Shown here piece after piece: positions 46,240-59,672 of a DNA stretch of 64,000 bases. Position 1 is the stretch's first letter; each line of letters begins with the position of its first letter. The notes beneath the pieces were generated by a model. It was not told where the DNA came from. It worked only from the letters and a program-made list of their open reading frames with translations, and did not search any database. Source of the stretch: Cladopsammia gracilis (taxonomy: Eukaryota; Cnidaria; Anthozoa; Scleractinia; Dendrophylliidae); contig JAJGOT010000290.1 in NCBI GenBank assembly GCA_022457155.1, forward strand, positions 62,001-126,000, written 5' to 3'. A program made the translations under genes and the position numbers.

Positions 46240-49200
46240 ATGCAAACTTATACTGATGCCATTGAGCTGTACTTTGAAAGTCAAAGAAACAAGGGTGGTC
46301 CTGTGGAGAGTGTGCAGTTTGAGCCTAAAAGTGGTCGAGCTGTGGTAGTGTTTCAAGATCCACGAGGTTAGAAACTAAATTCCAAAAAATTGTTTTTCTT
46401 TTTGGGGGAAGAGAAAAGAGAATCTTACCCATTGGTTAATATTGCAGTGGTAATAGGACTAATGACGCTCAGAAGCTTGTGTACTCCATAAACAAAAGAG
46501 TGAGAAATCCAAACTGGCGGAAAGCAGACCAATTAGCTTTTCCAAGCGTGGCCGAGGAGTTGAACTGAGGTCTTTTAAACATGAGCTATAATAGTAGCCA
46601 TACTGTTATAAAGTTACTTGAACTCGGGACCTCTGGTTTGAAAGTCATACACTCGAACAATTCTCTTTATCAGAGTACTATTATCACTGAATTGAGGCTG
46701 TCAGACCAGACATTCCTGCTTGTCTCACTGCTTTTAGACAGTCCCTGCAGACGAAAGTCTATAACGTTTGTTTCGTTTTTCCTTTTTCATTCACAGATAT
46801 GGAAAGAATCTTAGCCAGACAGGAAGAAAAGCCTCATGTCTTAAACAAGGCACAACTGTCAGTCAGAATCGTCCATGAGTTACTAGAAGACGACGATGAC
46901 GAAGCATCCAGCGATTCCGGTGGCCTGGGAGCGACTGCGCATGCTGACGTCACAGATAACACTTCAGTGAGCCAGCGACCTGAACCTAAAGCACAGCAGC
47001 TACACATGGCTGTGGACCCGGATGTAATGGAATATGTCACAACTACGTCACTTCATGGTCAACTGAAGATGGCATTGGCTACGAAGAAAAGTGAAATTAA
47101 CTGGAAGCCGAACAGTAAAACAGCTGTTATAGTGTATCGCGGAGAAGACAAAAGTGATTCCTGGCAGTCTGAATGCATTGAAGAAGTACAAACCTACCTT
47201 GGTAAATTTGCAAAGCGGGATGTTGAAGTCAACAAAGATTTCTGGGAAGCCGTGATCGCTCATTTATCCGCCATTCGCGCCTGTTTCGGAGTTGATCCGC
47301 CGCTGGTCAAAACCATCGAAGAATCTTTCGTTGCAAGAATTGTTTCGCCAAGCTCAGATGCCAGAGATTTGGAAGAGAAACTAAAAGCAAAATTAGAGGA
47401 GATATACCGTGAGGAAACGAGAAAAACGTATGTGAAGAAAAAAGAAGACGTTCCCATAGAACATTTAACTTTGTTGAAGAAGATAAAGTTTGCGGAGAAA
47501 CTTCAAGAGAAGAACAAAGAACTGGAGATAAAGTTTGACACAGAAGCGGAGGAAATCTATTTTGAAGGCCCACAACAACAGTTCATGGAAGCGACCATGA
47601 AATTCCACAAACAAATTTCGGGCATGGTTGAAAAGAAATTGAGTGTGTCAGGCAGTATCTTGGAGGTTTTGTCTTCGGATAAAGGACTACAGGCTGTCAA
47701 GTATGAGTTAGAGAAGAACAACGTCGAGGCTGTTTTCGTGATCGACAGCGAAGCTCGGATCGTGGGCACGTCAGCTGCGCAGGCGGACAAGGCCGGAAGT
47801 CTTGTGAGCAAGTTGACGTTGGAGGAAAAAGTTCTAGTGAATGACAAAAGTCAACATCTGTTGAAAACTTCGGAATGGCGCCAACTATGCGAGCAGCTCA
47901 ACGCCGAAACAGCTGCCCGAGTGCATCGCAACAATTGGAATGACATCTACGTGGCTGGATTTCGAGAAGATGTAAATGAAGCGATGAAGACGCTAACCGC
48001 TTACTTAGACAAGAACTGCATTCGAGAAGAGCAGTTTAAATGTCCCTCCAGGCTTGTCAGAAGGTATCTTTCTGAACTTCGTCAAGATGACTTGCGCTCA
48101 ATTGAAGCTCAACTCGCAGACTTTGAAGTCAAGATTCAAACAGAAAAAGGTGATGACGATTTTGTCATTTCAGGAAACAAAGAGGGGCTGAAACGTGCGA
48201 AGAGGAAGCTTGGCGCTCTCGCAGATGGTACAGAATCAGAGAAGTTTGACGTGAAACAGCCAGGCCTCCGGAAATACTTTGCGAACGGAAAAGGGGACCG
48301 CCTAGTGAAATCAGTGGAAAAGGATCACGCATGCGCTATCCATGTACAGAAGCAAGATGACGTGCTTCCTCGTGCCACAGAAGCAGCTATGAATTCTGAA
48401 TCTTCAAGCAGTGATGATGATGACGATGATGAGGAAAAGGAGGTGGAGGATGCAGCTGGTGGCATTGATCCTTTTGTCCTTGTCACGAGCAATGGCCACA
48501 AAATATCGTGGAAACCAGGAAACATCGAGACGGAGCAGGTCAGTTTCATAAAAATTGTATGATTATCCCAATTTTTTCTCCTTGCATGCCTACTGGAGTG
48601 GAGTGGAAAATGAAGCTATATTTCCGGCAATTCCCTGTTTCGGTTGAGAAAGTGGCGCGAGAGTTTTAACCAATCACAAAGCACGACAGTGCAGTATCTT
48701 AGTCCCCATATAATAAAGATACCAAAACTTGATGAAGTCCTTCTTGGACTTAATTAAATTGCAGGCTGATATTCTAGTCAGTTCACAAGGAGCATGCTCT
48801 CAAGCGATCGTCAAGGCGGGTGGACCGTTTATGCAGCAGGGCGTAGTAAATCCAAACACTGGCAACATCGCAGTCACTCCAGGGTTTAACTTGGCTTGCA
48901 ATCACGTGATTCATTCTAACTGTTCTCAGTGGAATGGAGGAAAAGGGGATGGAGTAAGTGATAATTTACATAATTATGTTAGTTTTATAGAAGTAACTAC
49001 GTAATTAGTAAAAGCAGGCTCCTGGTAAAAGCAACTGAAGGTCTTTTTACGAAACAAATAGATCACCAGACTGGTTGATACTCGGAATGTATTCTTTTAG
49101 ATTCCAATCTGGGTAATTCTGGTTGTTTGGACATTCGTTCTAACCGGAAAAGAAATCTGAAAAACAGTCAATCCATGTTTTCTGGGTACTTCAATTTCTA

Positions 49201-52200
49201 AGGGCCGTTTACACAACTAAAGATAATGGCACGGCTCCAATATAAAATGGAATGGATCTTTGCTCGTCTGGGACCACAGACGTTTATGGACCCAGCACGA
49301 AACGGAAAGCCGAATAAAGCTGGACTCCTTTCCTGTCTCAGTTTCGTACCCTTTCCAGAAGATGACATTGAGGTTTGGGTATTGCTGATCTACCCTTCGT
49401 ATTCTAGTTGTTTTATTTTTTCTGAGCATGCATTTGGTCTCGCGTGCTTATTTGATTCAAGGGTTTAGTCTCTGCTCTGTGTAAGCCGTCTTAGTTACCT
49501 TGAAAACCGATGCATCATTTTAGCCCAGCCGTTTTAAGATATCGTTCGTGTAAATTGCAGTATATTCATTGCAAAGAACTGGTTCTACTCCCGATGCAAG
49601 ACGGACACAAATATAATTAGGAAAGCGAGTTTTCGGATTTAGACGAGGGAAAGCAATGCTACCCAGGATGTTAGTCTATTAAACGTTATCCTCGGCATTT
49701 TTATAGGTGCCCCAAACAGATTGCAAATACGTTTTTGTACACCTGGGTGAAGCAGGGTGTCCTGTGTGAGTGCAACACACAGGCAACGACCAATTTCAGA
49801 AGTGCAGTCGTACAACTCTCGCCAGCCATGCATATCTTTTTCATACCAAAATGCATTTCCAATTTTAGGCTTTACGAGCCATCGTTCAGAAGTGCCTCCA
49901 AAAGGGTGAAGAACTTGGAGGGGCGTCTATAGCATTTCCTGTAATTGGTACCGGAAATTTGAACTTCCCTCCAGACGCAGCTTCCAGGATCATGCTTGAA
50001 GAAGCCATTATCTTTTGCCAAGCTAATCCTTCATCTACGGTGAAAGATATTAGATTTGTGGTCTTCCAGCAAGATCAGGCACTTATCACTGCCTTTACAC
50101 AAGAGATGGCTAACATGCAATCTAAACACAATGTCCGTCCAGCGTCCGTCATGGGTGGTTTATTCAGGCATCCTAAGTCCAAATTCCGAAGAACCAATCG
50201 GGTGCCAGCAATGGCAACAGGCGGAGTGAGTGTCGAGATTTTGCAAGGAAATTTATGCCTCGAAACAACAGACGCTATTGTGAATATAAATAGCAAAGAT
50301 ATGAATATGGATAGTGCGGGTGCGTTATGCAAGGCGGTGAAACAGGCCGGCGGTCAAGGTGTTCAGGACGAGTGCAATCAGTTGGGACATCAATCAGGTG
50401 GGACAGCGGTGATGACCAGTGGTGGAAATCTAGCAGCACGTTACATCATCCACTTGATACCAGACTCCGCGGACAAAAATCACCTGCAGCAGTGCGTGGA
50501 AAAGTGTCTTGGTCTTGCGGAAGCACGCGGTATTAAATCCATTTCATTCCCAGCTGTAGGAACCGGAGCTTTTCATATGTCTGCGGCGGATTCAGCCAGT
50601 CTGATGTTTCAAGCTCTCAGCAGGTTTAATGTAAACTTCAACGTTATTCGCAAAGTCAGGATTGTGGTCTTTCAAGCTCCAATGTTACAGGCATTCCAGC
50701 AAGAGCAACAGAGACACTCTTTAAATCCTTATCGGGGCGGTGCCCTTCCACGTATCTCCAAGAGGGCCGTGGTTCGTACAAGTGTTAGTAGACACGGGGA
50801 TCTCAGTATTGAAGTCATAAATGGTGATTTGACTCAGGAGAAAACCGACGCTATTATGAACATTATAAGGACGGATATGAACATGAACAATGCTGGTATA
50901 TTGAGCAAAGCCATCTTAAAAGCTGGCGGCCCACAGATCCAACAGGAACTGAGTCAACAGGGGAAGCAAACTGTTGGGACAGCGGTAATGACAGGTGGCG
51001 GAAGCTTAGCAGTACGTCATGTAATCCACATTATTCCAGGTTTGGTTTGTTTCTTTCCTTTAATTGTCTTGCTAAGAGAATAGGGCTTGCAGTTGCTTGT
51101 CCTTGCACGGTAGACGGACATGACGGGTCCTTGAAACCGAATAAAGTCTTTTTGCTATGCTTTAAGATTAAATGCTGATCTCAACCGTTGTTTTTTTCTC
51201 ATCAACATTGTACTTATTGCTCAGTGATATTGTTTCAAATTCCAAATTGTTTACTGAACTGTTTTTAGTTAATGTGTTATAACAATCCAAAGCCTAAGTT
51301 TTCTTGTCGGTTCTTCGGCAAAAATCAAGCACATCTAAATGCTATTTGAACTCCTTTCTTAGTTTCTAGATCAACCGTGATTCAGAAGAGCATCTTCGGT
51401 ATTTTCAGGAAATCAACAGACTCTTCGGATAAACAACATCTTCAGACATGTTTGGAAGCTGGTCTTCACCTGGCAGATACCAACAACCTTCATTCAATCT
51501 CAATACCAAGTGTAGGCACTGGCGGATATGGACTGGCCGCGGCGGACTCGGCCCAAATCACGTTTCAAGCTCTCAACTCCTTCAGTGGAAGTTGCCAAAA
51601 CGTTCGTAAAGTACGTGTTGTGGTATATCAAGCTCAAATGGTTCAGGAGTTTTTGCAAGCGCAGCAGAGGCAAGCAGTGCAAGATGTGGACGAGCAGGAG
51701 AGTGACTACTCTTCAGAAGATTCAGTTGCTAGGCAACCAAGAAAAAGCAAAAGCAAAGCGAGTGCTATAAACGACCACTCTGTGAAAATTTCTGTATCTG
51801 GCAAGGACAAGGCAAGCGTCGGTAGAGCGGTGGACGCCTTGAAGAAAGGTTTCTCCGAAGCCTGCATGACTCAAAAAGTCGAAAATGAGACCGTCAGTAA
51901 ACTTTCTCATAAACAGATAGACACTCTGAGAAGAAAAGCCAAGGACCGTGACGTCAAACTTGAAATCGAGGCCGATGTGGATCGCATTTCGGTGCGGGGT
52001 GAACCGACAGAAGTGACGGGCATGGTCGGGGAGATCTGGACCGAGATTAATGAGAGAAATATGAAGATACAGGAAGAGGAACAGGCCATGATGGTTTCGA
52101 AGAACATAGAATGGAGTTACGAAATACACGGCCAGAAAATGGCGTTTGTTCAGAAGACAAACGCAAAGATTGAGATGGCGCATATTAAAGACCAACCCAC

Positions 52201-54573
52201 GATACAAATACCTTTGCGTGGAGATGAGTTTGTCATCGATTTGAAAGCCAAAACTGGCAGCGGACGACGGAATCATGAAACAATTACACTTTCCAGGAAG
52301 ATGAAAGGAGCCGAAGAAGGTAATTGAAAGTTAAACTTGCTGCAATTCTGACAAAGCTGTCAAGGAAGCTCTCGTTAGCTTAATACGTACATGTGACCGA
52401 ATTCATAAAGACCAATGGGAGATCTTGAACCTTTCTTGGCTTCTTACGACTTACCTATAGAGTAAACATCAAAGACCCAAAGGACCTGTTATTTAAACGA
52501 AGTCCGACTTGGACCGCGGTTTAAGACAATTGACGGACCTCTATATCCGTTCAAAAGTGGGTCATTTTAAGTGAGAATTTTTTTTCTAGTCTGTGTTATA
52601 TGCCTTCACAATGTTTACAGTAAACAACGTTTAAATATTAAAGTTGGCCAGATTAAAATTGGTTTAGACCACGGTTTGTTAAACACCGTCTAACCTTCCT
52701 TTAAAGTGACCGGTCTAAAGTCTTTATATCATGATATCCACTCCTCTCCCCTTCCCTCCCCTCCCCGGAGCTTTCTGAGCTCTCTATCCCCGAAGTTCTC
52801 TGGTGTTGAATCTGCCACTTGACTGCGTTAGGAAACCTGTGGAAGGTGCATACAGCTACCAAGCTGGACTATTTTTCCTCAACTATTAGAATGCGATCGC
52901 ATTTGTAACAATTAATTAAATGAACTTTGAAATTGGGTGAATTTGACCTCACAACTTACAACATCCCTCTAGTTTATTACCCTGATCCTCTGGGACCACT
53001 AACAATCAGATGTTATGGTCACTGGCTAGCATCGTTCAGGGCTGTCCCCGTTTTCAATCGGATGTGTAACGGCAATGTTCATACAAATTTAGATATTCTT
53101 TAACCTAATTCTCTGAAAGACAGAAGTTGCTCGCCCAAAATTATTGAAGGATTATCAACGTTAATTGGCTTTTTATTTATTTATTTATTTACTTATTTAT
53201 TGTAATAGGAATTGCGCTTCCTAATAATTGGGCACCAATGCCACCATCAGAGAAGACTGTGTATAAAGTACAGCTCCTCCCAGACTCCTCTGAGTACCAA
53301 GATGTCGTGCGCAAGATGCAAGCGAGCGGACCCGGAGTAAACGTTCAGAAAATCGAGCGAGTCCAGAATCCTCATCTGTATCAGTCTTACATGGTGAGGA
53401 AACAGAAAATGGATAAAGACAATGGAGGAAACAGCGAACGACAGCTTTTTCATGGAACCGATGGTAAAAACATCAGCCATATCAACGCACAAGGATTTAA
53501 CAGAAGCTTCTGTGGGGCACACGGTGAGTCTTTACAGTCTTTATCGATTACTGCGCGAACCCTGAATAACACACGAACTCTGAAATTAACGGTTTACACT
53601 GCCGTCAATCATAATTACGCCGACAAACATTGGACCCCTAAAAATGGGATCGATATCGACCAATCACAACCCACAAACATGACCATGTGACCATTTTGCG
53701 TGAAGTATCGTTGTTTCGTGAGACATCAGCTATGATATTAGCGGCATTGAAAAAACACAACTGTTGGTAGCCTGCATGACAGGCGCTTTATGAACCAAGC
53801 GGAGCGAGCGAAGCATTTCGCGCGAGACGAGGGAGCGACAACTAAATTGAGCATCAACGGTTTTGTCTTAAAGTTGTTGTTTTGAAAATGGCGCATGCTT
53901 AGCTCGCCCCGCTTGGCTCATAAAGCGCCTATCATGCAGGCTAAACTGTTGAGCTTGCGTGTAATTGAGCTTGCGTGTTATTGAGCTCGCGTGTTATTGA
54001 AAAGCGCAATAATAATTTCATCAAGCAAACTCAGAAAAGGCCATCTCATTTTCTCGTTTACCGTCGATCGACCGAACCAGAGATTTTGGTCATTTAAAAA
54101 AAGAAAAAAACTCGACCATGATGGAACATGAATAACGCCCGAGATATGCGTGTCATGCTCGCGAAACGACCTTCGACAACAAAACGAGAAATAACGTTTC
54201 GTTTTCTATAGATTTTTGTTAATTCCTTTAAATCTTAAAGCCAGGCTTTGACTAGTTGTTGGAGTTGCTAAAATATTCTTCATTATTCCTCTTCTCAGGA
54301 ACGACCTATGGCCGCGGTGTGTACTTCGCCAGAGATGCATCTTACTCAATTAGATACGCTGGGGGTGGTGGTGGGGGTCGCTACATGTACCTTGCCCGGG
54401 TCCTGGTTGGGAAATATTGTGTAGGCAACCCCAACATGATCGTTCCTCCGCCAAAAGACCCCGACAGACCAGAAATTCTACATGATTCCGTCGTAAATCA
54501 TATGGAAAATCCCGGCATTTTTGTAGTTTTCTTTGACAATCAGTGCTATCCCGAATACCTTATTACCTTCTAG
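46240..54573 (+). CDS. PARP14-like: Gene E: 5'-truncated PARP14-like tandem paralogue
   Basis: Exons 46240-46366, 46797-48538, 48765-48953, 49869-51039, 51420-52319, 53209-53523 and 54299-54573 join in phase (1572 residues). Homology to gene D begins at about 46254, inside the second RRM-like domain, so the UBA/CUE-like, RG-rich and first RRM regions are missing. An ATG at 46240, just outside the homology, is in frame. The alternative start is the Met at 46799 (1529 residues), reached if a distant 5' exon splices to 46797. What follows matches D: KH-like repeats, acidic stretch, three macro domains, WWE, and ART with His1458, Tyr1490 and Ile1555. Fifth-exon splicing uses an acceptor AATCAACAG|AC, 12 bases shifted from the D/F position; only this keeps the frame. 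The exons are intact, so a working gene is plausible. Confidence 0.8.
53768..53943. mobile_element. MITE with TAGCCTGCATGACAGGCGCT end
   Basis: The left end TAGCCTGCATGACAGGCGCT and the right end AGCGCCTATCATGCAGGCTA are near-perfect inverted copies; the next inner words TTTATGAACCAAGCGG and CCGCTTGGCTCATAAA are also inverted. It lies in the last intron of gene E. Confidence 0.9.
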
Positions 54574-54731
54574 CTGAAATGCAGACCATGCGGCCTTAGA
54601 GCCAGAAGTCTGGAGCAAGTGTGAATATGTCTGAGTGGGACTGGGGAGAGACAAAAAAGTATTTTTAACCGGCAGCGCTGAATAATGCACTGCGCATGAT
54701 CGTTACGTCACTGGTTTCCTCGTGGTGGAGT

Positions 54732-55442
54732 CTAGGCCTGAATAGATTGTGCTAGCAAATCCAGCCAAAGTTGCTCAATAAAATGGCTAAAAGTTGCTCA
54801 AAAGTTGCCAAAAATCGAAAAAGTTGCCACCAAAATTTGAAAAAGTTGCTCACTTTGGCGAGCCATTTTATTTAACATAACAACTTAAAACATGGAAATG
54901 TTGGATGGGTAATTCAATACAATCTTAAATTTCAACATAACTACGAATAGTAGTACTTTCTAATGAAGTAAAGTAGTTTCTAATGAGTAAATCTCATGAT
55001 ATTGACCATAGACACCACATACGGTGATGAAGTTTACAGCTTCTTTGCGTTGTTGTATCTAATCATGACTGAAGCCTCAAGGCAATCCTCTGTGTTGGAG
55101 CGAATAACCGGCTAACCGCTGGATAATTCGCGGGCGATATTAAATAGATAGCTGCTGTCCAGTTCGTGGGCGCACATCAATTCATGCACGGAAAGTAGAA
55201 AACAAAGGAATGTTAATTATTTGCAGGGTCAATACTATTCAATACACGTCTACAGCATTCTTATCGTCGACCAGGTTCAATTAACACAAACATTTGGGAT
55301 AATGTTGGTGTTTTATCATTATTTGTTGCTTACAAGTTGCCAAGGAAGGCAAAAGTTGCTCTAGGTTGCTTTCAGTACAGAAAGTTGCTCAAAACTCCAG
55401 GAGTTGCTTAAAAGTTGCCGAACACAATCTATTCAATCCTAG
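54732..55442. mobile_element. Inverted-repeat element with AAAGTTGC words
   Basis: The ends TAGGCCTGAATAGATTGTG and CACAATCTATTCAATCCTA are inverse. Near both ends are many AAAGTTGCTC/AAAGTTGCC words. It is about 700 bp with no transposase ORF. The left end supplies a possible AATAAA for gene E. Confidence 0.8.
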
Positions 55443-57062
55443 TGGAGTCAGTTCGTAAAATCTCGTTTAAGCCAAAATTTCACCCTTTTACCGATGGAAA
55501 AAAAAACTAACAACTGAAATTAAGGTTACAGTGTACCTTCGGATCGAAAATTTATTGAAATTTTTTTTTGGCGTTAAAATAAAGTTTACAGAATGAACTT
55601 TCATCCAAAAAAAAAATTATCGAAAAATAGTGAAAATTGACGGAGAAATGACGGTATAACTTTTGTGGGCGGAGTTTGTTTATTAAGCGATATGTTTTTT
55701 TAAGCGCCGTTTTCTCAAAGTTAATTTTTCGCTTGTTGGGGACACTTTAAAGAGCTACAACTCAAAGGGAATTTGTTCGATTTTCCTTAAATTTGGACAG
55801 AAGCTAGGCTAACATATAATCAACAAAAACTTGTCGGCGAATTTCTTAATTCCGAAAACTTTTTCGTCAAGAGCCATTTCCGTGCGATCATTCCAATTTT
55901 TTTTTCTCCCCTTTTCGAAAATATTCTGTAACTTTTCACTGCAATTGAATATGGGAAATCGCCGACACGTTTTTTAAGCGCTTCGTGTCCGGAAACCCGA
56001 GAACAAATCAAATTAGCAAAATATAATAATCGCTTTGAGTTATAGCGTTTTAGAGCTGATTCGGACGTTCGAATTTAGACGTCGTAAAAAATTCGACAAT
56101 TCATTTTATTAGCAAATGGTTTCCATATTTAGATAGCCAGCTCTATAAGCTTTAATTTGATATCTGGGTTTAGGTATATTAAGTGTATCCAATTACAACA
56201 CACAGACTTTCCAACGCGAACCAACGGGTTTGTTTATGGTACGGGATCGCGGGAAAACCCCATCAATTTTAAGTAACCCGCCACAGTGAAACAGTCGGTG
56301 CCGGTTCCCGCGCGGTCGTCGCGCCCGTGTTTCGCACCGCTGACCATTCATCGTTATTCAGCGCAGTCATGTAACTATCTTTTGCTTGAGAGAGAGTTTG
56401 GTCCGTTTCCAATGCTCCGACTCTGGAGTGAATAGGCCTAAGTAAGTAAGTCACCACCTTGCGCTTTAATTTAATTTGCTTGCAAGGAAAACATCACAAA
56501 ATGTAGAAACTTGTAATAATTATAAAAAATAATTTTATCCAATTTGTAGCTTCATAGGGTTATTCATAACCAAGTCACTTGGAAATAATATAAACAATTT
56601 GAAATGTTGCTGTACAGCTTTACTTTGTTACACAAACTTGAATGACAAAATTATATAAGAAGTCGAATACTTTTACTGTAGTTGTCGTAAATGTTTTTAA
56701 AAGTCAAACCCTTTAGCGTGGCATGGTCCAGCGGTCTCTTACGGTCCCTCTCTGGAGCGGGCGAGAAAATCACTACCAGACTAGTCTTGTCTAAAAAAAT
56801 GTTGCTTATATGATATTTGAGAAGGGCACAGCTGTTATTAGGAGCGTGCAGATTTTAAGATGTTAGAAATAAACCGTAAACGGCAAAATATTTTTTGGAA
56901 TGTTGATCGGAACCTTATGATAATCGGTATATTGCAACGACAAGAAACCATAGTATTTAAAGAGTTTTTCCGTCAGTGATAGAGCATTTTTAACAGAACT
57001 TTTATTGGCTAGCACCGCAGTCAATATTCCAGGAATAGTTTCGCCCTTCGTGGTTTTATTAT
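55443..57062. other. Spacer, nothing recognised
   Basis: AT-rich sequence with short frames only; no repeat structure, exon or RNA gene is recognised. Confidence 0.4.
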
Positions 57063-58520
57063 CCGCGCTACAAAAATTATACTTACATAAAAATCTACGG
57101 CGGAAGTTAATATGTGCAGTGGGTTTTTGAACATATGAAAAAAAAACATCTTTATAGGATCAGTAATTTAGGTTTAGTAGTGTGGACCCTTCAGTTGGCT
57201 TTCTTAATGTATTGTAATAACAAGGACCGCGAGATTGACTAAGAATAAAACTTTTTCTGTCTTGATAGCACGACTTTAGATTGCCATATGTAACTCCAGA
57301 CTCGTTAAGGCCCGTTTACACAGGCGATTTTTTTGTGTAATTTTTGTCGCACTTTTCGGTGCAATTTTTGTCGCGCGCAAGTTGCTTCTTCAAATTGCGT
57401 GTGTAAACTAGCGGCGATTTCAGTGCGATTTGGGAGCGATTTATCACACGATGTCGCAGAGGTTTCGAACATACATGTTCGAAACCTGATGAACTTGGCG
57501 GCATTTTTTTTTTAGGAAATCACAGCAAATGTCGCACCTGAATCGCTAGTTTGCACATGCGATGTTTGATGCCATTTTTGTCGCGCTCTCCAATGCAAAT
57601 TTTGTCGCAAGTGTAAACTAGCGGCGATAAACATGCCTTTATAAGGGAGTCTTCTTCTGAAATGCAATAGAAGGATCGACTATTTTGAGAACCCTGACTG
57701 GTCGTACTCACCGTTCACATCTTTGTCATTGTACTTGGATCGATCTCATAAAACGTTTGTGATAAAACGTTATTAATAGATCTGCTCATTAGTGCCAGGG
57801 AATTATTCGCTGTCCGAGTTACTGTAGAATTCTGTTCAGCGAAACTGACGACATCTTCAATCTGCCAATCACTTTAGTGTTTTCAAGTAGTATTTCAGAT
57901 CAGACTTGATTTACATTTCACCTTTTTTCGCCCAAACTTTGTCCCTTTTAGCTCCTCTCTTCATATTGAATTTCATATTAAATGGTCGGTTCGTTAGCCA
58001 ATCAGTGTCCTTCCTTCCCGACATTCATTTCTATGGGTAACTGAGGTCCTGGGGTCGATGAGATTTGGAACTGAAACCGAGAGTCACTTCCGCGATGAAG
58101 TTACGATTAGTTCAGCTCCATTAACGCTGCGGCAAGCTTAGTTGGCGTCTGGCAGATGCTTTGTTTCCATTAGAATCTTTGGAAAATTCTGAAACTTACA
58201 AAGGTGAGTTTAGTTAAGAAGGCGAGAACTTCATTCAACAATGCGAGGCAACACGTTCGCGTTGGCTCAGGCATACTGTATACAAATGAGTGTTTTATTG
58301 TATAAATTTTGGATGTTCTCTAATATTTTGTGCTCCAGTCTCAACTTTATAGCTCAATACTTGGAACCCAGTTTTATCAGTTTAATAAAACTATTTAAAT
58401 GGAACCACTTAAATTTCATCAAACCTGAATTCATCAAAAACGTTGAATAAAACTCACATACGACGCTGATCTCGACGACAAACACCTCAATTGTCAGACA
58501 CCGTCTTAATTTAACCTCAA
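57063..58520. repeat. Segmentally duplicated spacer, copy 2 (between E and F)
   Basis: It matches parts of 38350-41690 in the same order, but without the 1.5-kb block. It retains the MITE, a degenerate form of the GAAA-repeat motif (58067-58083, GGAACTGAAACCGAGAG) and the identical donor ACAAAG|GTGAGTTTAG (58203/58204). Confidence 0.85.
57307..57640. mobile_element. MITE with AAGGCCCGTTTACACAGGCG end, copy 2
   Basis: It matches the element at 38575-38918 with small deletions near the right end; it duplicated with the spacer. Confidence 0.85.
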
Positions 58521-59045
58521 ATTGAAGTAGATTCGATACACGTAGAAAGTCGATTCGATACACACGTAGAAAGTCGATTCGATACAACTCTGGTCATCAA
58601 GTAAATTTTGATGTACGCGTAAATATAAATACATAAACTACGGGCTTTACCATAAACGGCCGCTTTGAGTTTTACTTCGATTCTTTATACGCCATGATGA
58701 CGCAATGTTTGAGTTCAGTTCACTGAACAGTTTTACTTCGAATCTTTATACGCTATGATGACTCAATGTTTTTATGAAAGATATATTAACACAAGGAGAA
58801 AACTATGATAAGTAATGCTGCGAATAAAATTAACCGCAAATACTTGCAACGTAAGTTTCCAATTACACTCTGCAAATGCGAACTTACACCAACAGAACGT
58901 GTTTATTTCTCGACTGAAAGTAATCGGACACTGTTTTATACCAAAATATTTATTGCTTTATTTCGGCAAAGGATATTGCGTTTGTCAGTGTTTCGTGTAG
59001 AGAACTCAGCAAATATCGAAACAGGCTGTTATTTCTGCTATTTCA

Positions 59046-59107
<62 letters not shown>

Positions 59108-59306
59108 TGCTTGCGAATTTTAAGCGGGTAAATTACAAAGGAACCCAGGTAACTCGCCAAGTGAAGACTGAAGGACTGGGCTCAAGTAGGAAGTCTCGTT
59201 TAAACACAGCCGATGTATGTTTGGTAAGGCGAACTTGGAACTTAGAATAAAGTTGGTTGGTTGTATCGAAACGACTTTCTACGTGTATCGAATCGACTTC
59301 AAATTG
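58518..59306. mobile_element. Inverted-repeat element with GATTCGATACACGTAGAAAG ends
   Basis: The left end (CAAATTGAAGTAGATTCGAT, then ACACGTAGAAAGTCGATTCG repeated once more) and the right end, inverted, are about 48-bp terminal repeats. The interior includes a long ATT run (59046-59105). The left end abuts the limit of the segmental duplication. No transposase ORF is seen. Confidence 0.8.
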
Positions 59307-59315
59307 TATCGAATA

Positions 59316-59319
<4 letters not shown>

Positions 59320-59355
<36 letters not shown>
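59320..59355. repeat. (TA)n microsatellite
   Basis: A pure TA run; similar runs lie at 59466-59483, 59679-59711 and 59733-59752. Confidence 0.9.
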
Positions 59356-59359
<4 letters not shown>

Positions 59360-59561
59360 TTGTCACAAATGAAGACGAACCAATACTTTTTTGTCTGACA
59401 CACATTGGTGACAAATTTATATTATTTTTATGAAAGACTGGATGAGTGGATGCTTGTGACAAGTTTATATATATATATATAAACATATATATAAAAAGTG
59501 TAGAACAGGATATTCGTAAAACAGTGCTCAATACATTAATGTAGAGCAAAGTATCGGTTTG

Positions 59562-59669
59562 TGGAGGAAAGAAACAAACTACGCTTTCATCCCGACAAGC
59601 CTGTTTCGTGGTTGCCCACTCACGAAACAGGCTTGTCGGGATGAAAGCGTAGTTTGTTTCTTTCCTCCA
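59562..59669. repeat. Perfect palindrome with 50-bp arms
   Basis: TGGAGGAAAGAAACAAACTA and its inverse bound arms containing CATCCCGACAAGCCTGTTTC. It is embedded between TA microsatellites. A 193-codon minus-strand ORF across it is an artefact of the repeat. Confidence 0.9.
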
Positions 59670-59672
59670 TAA

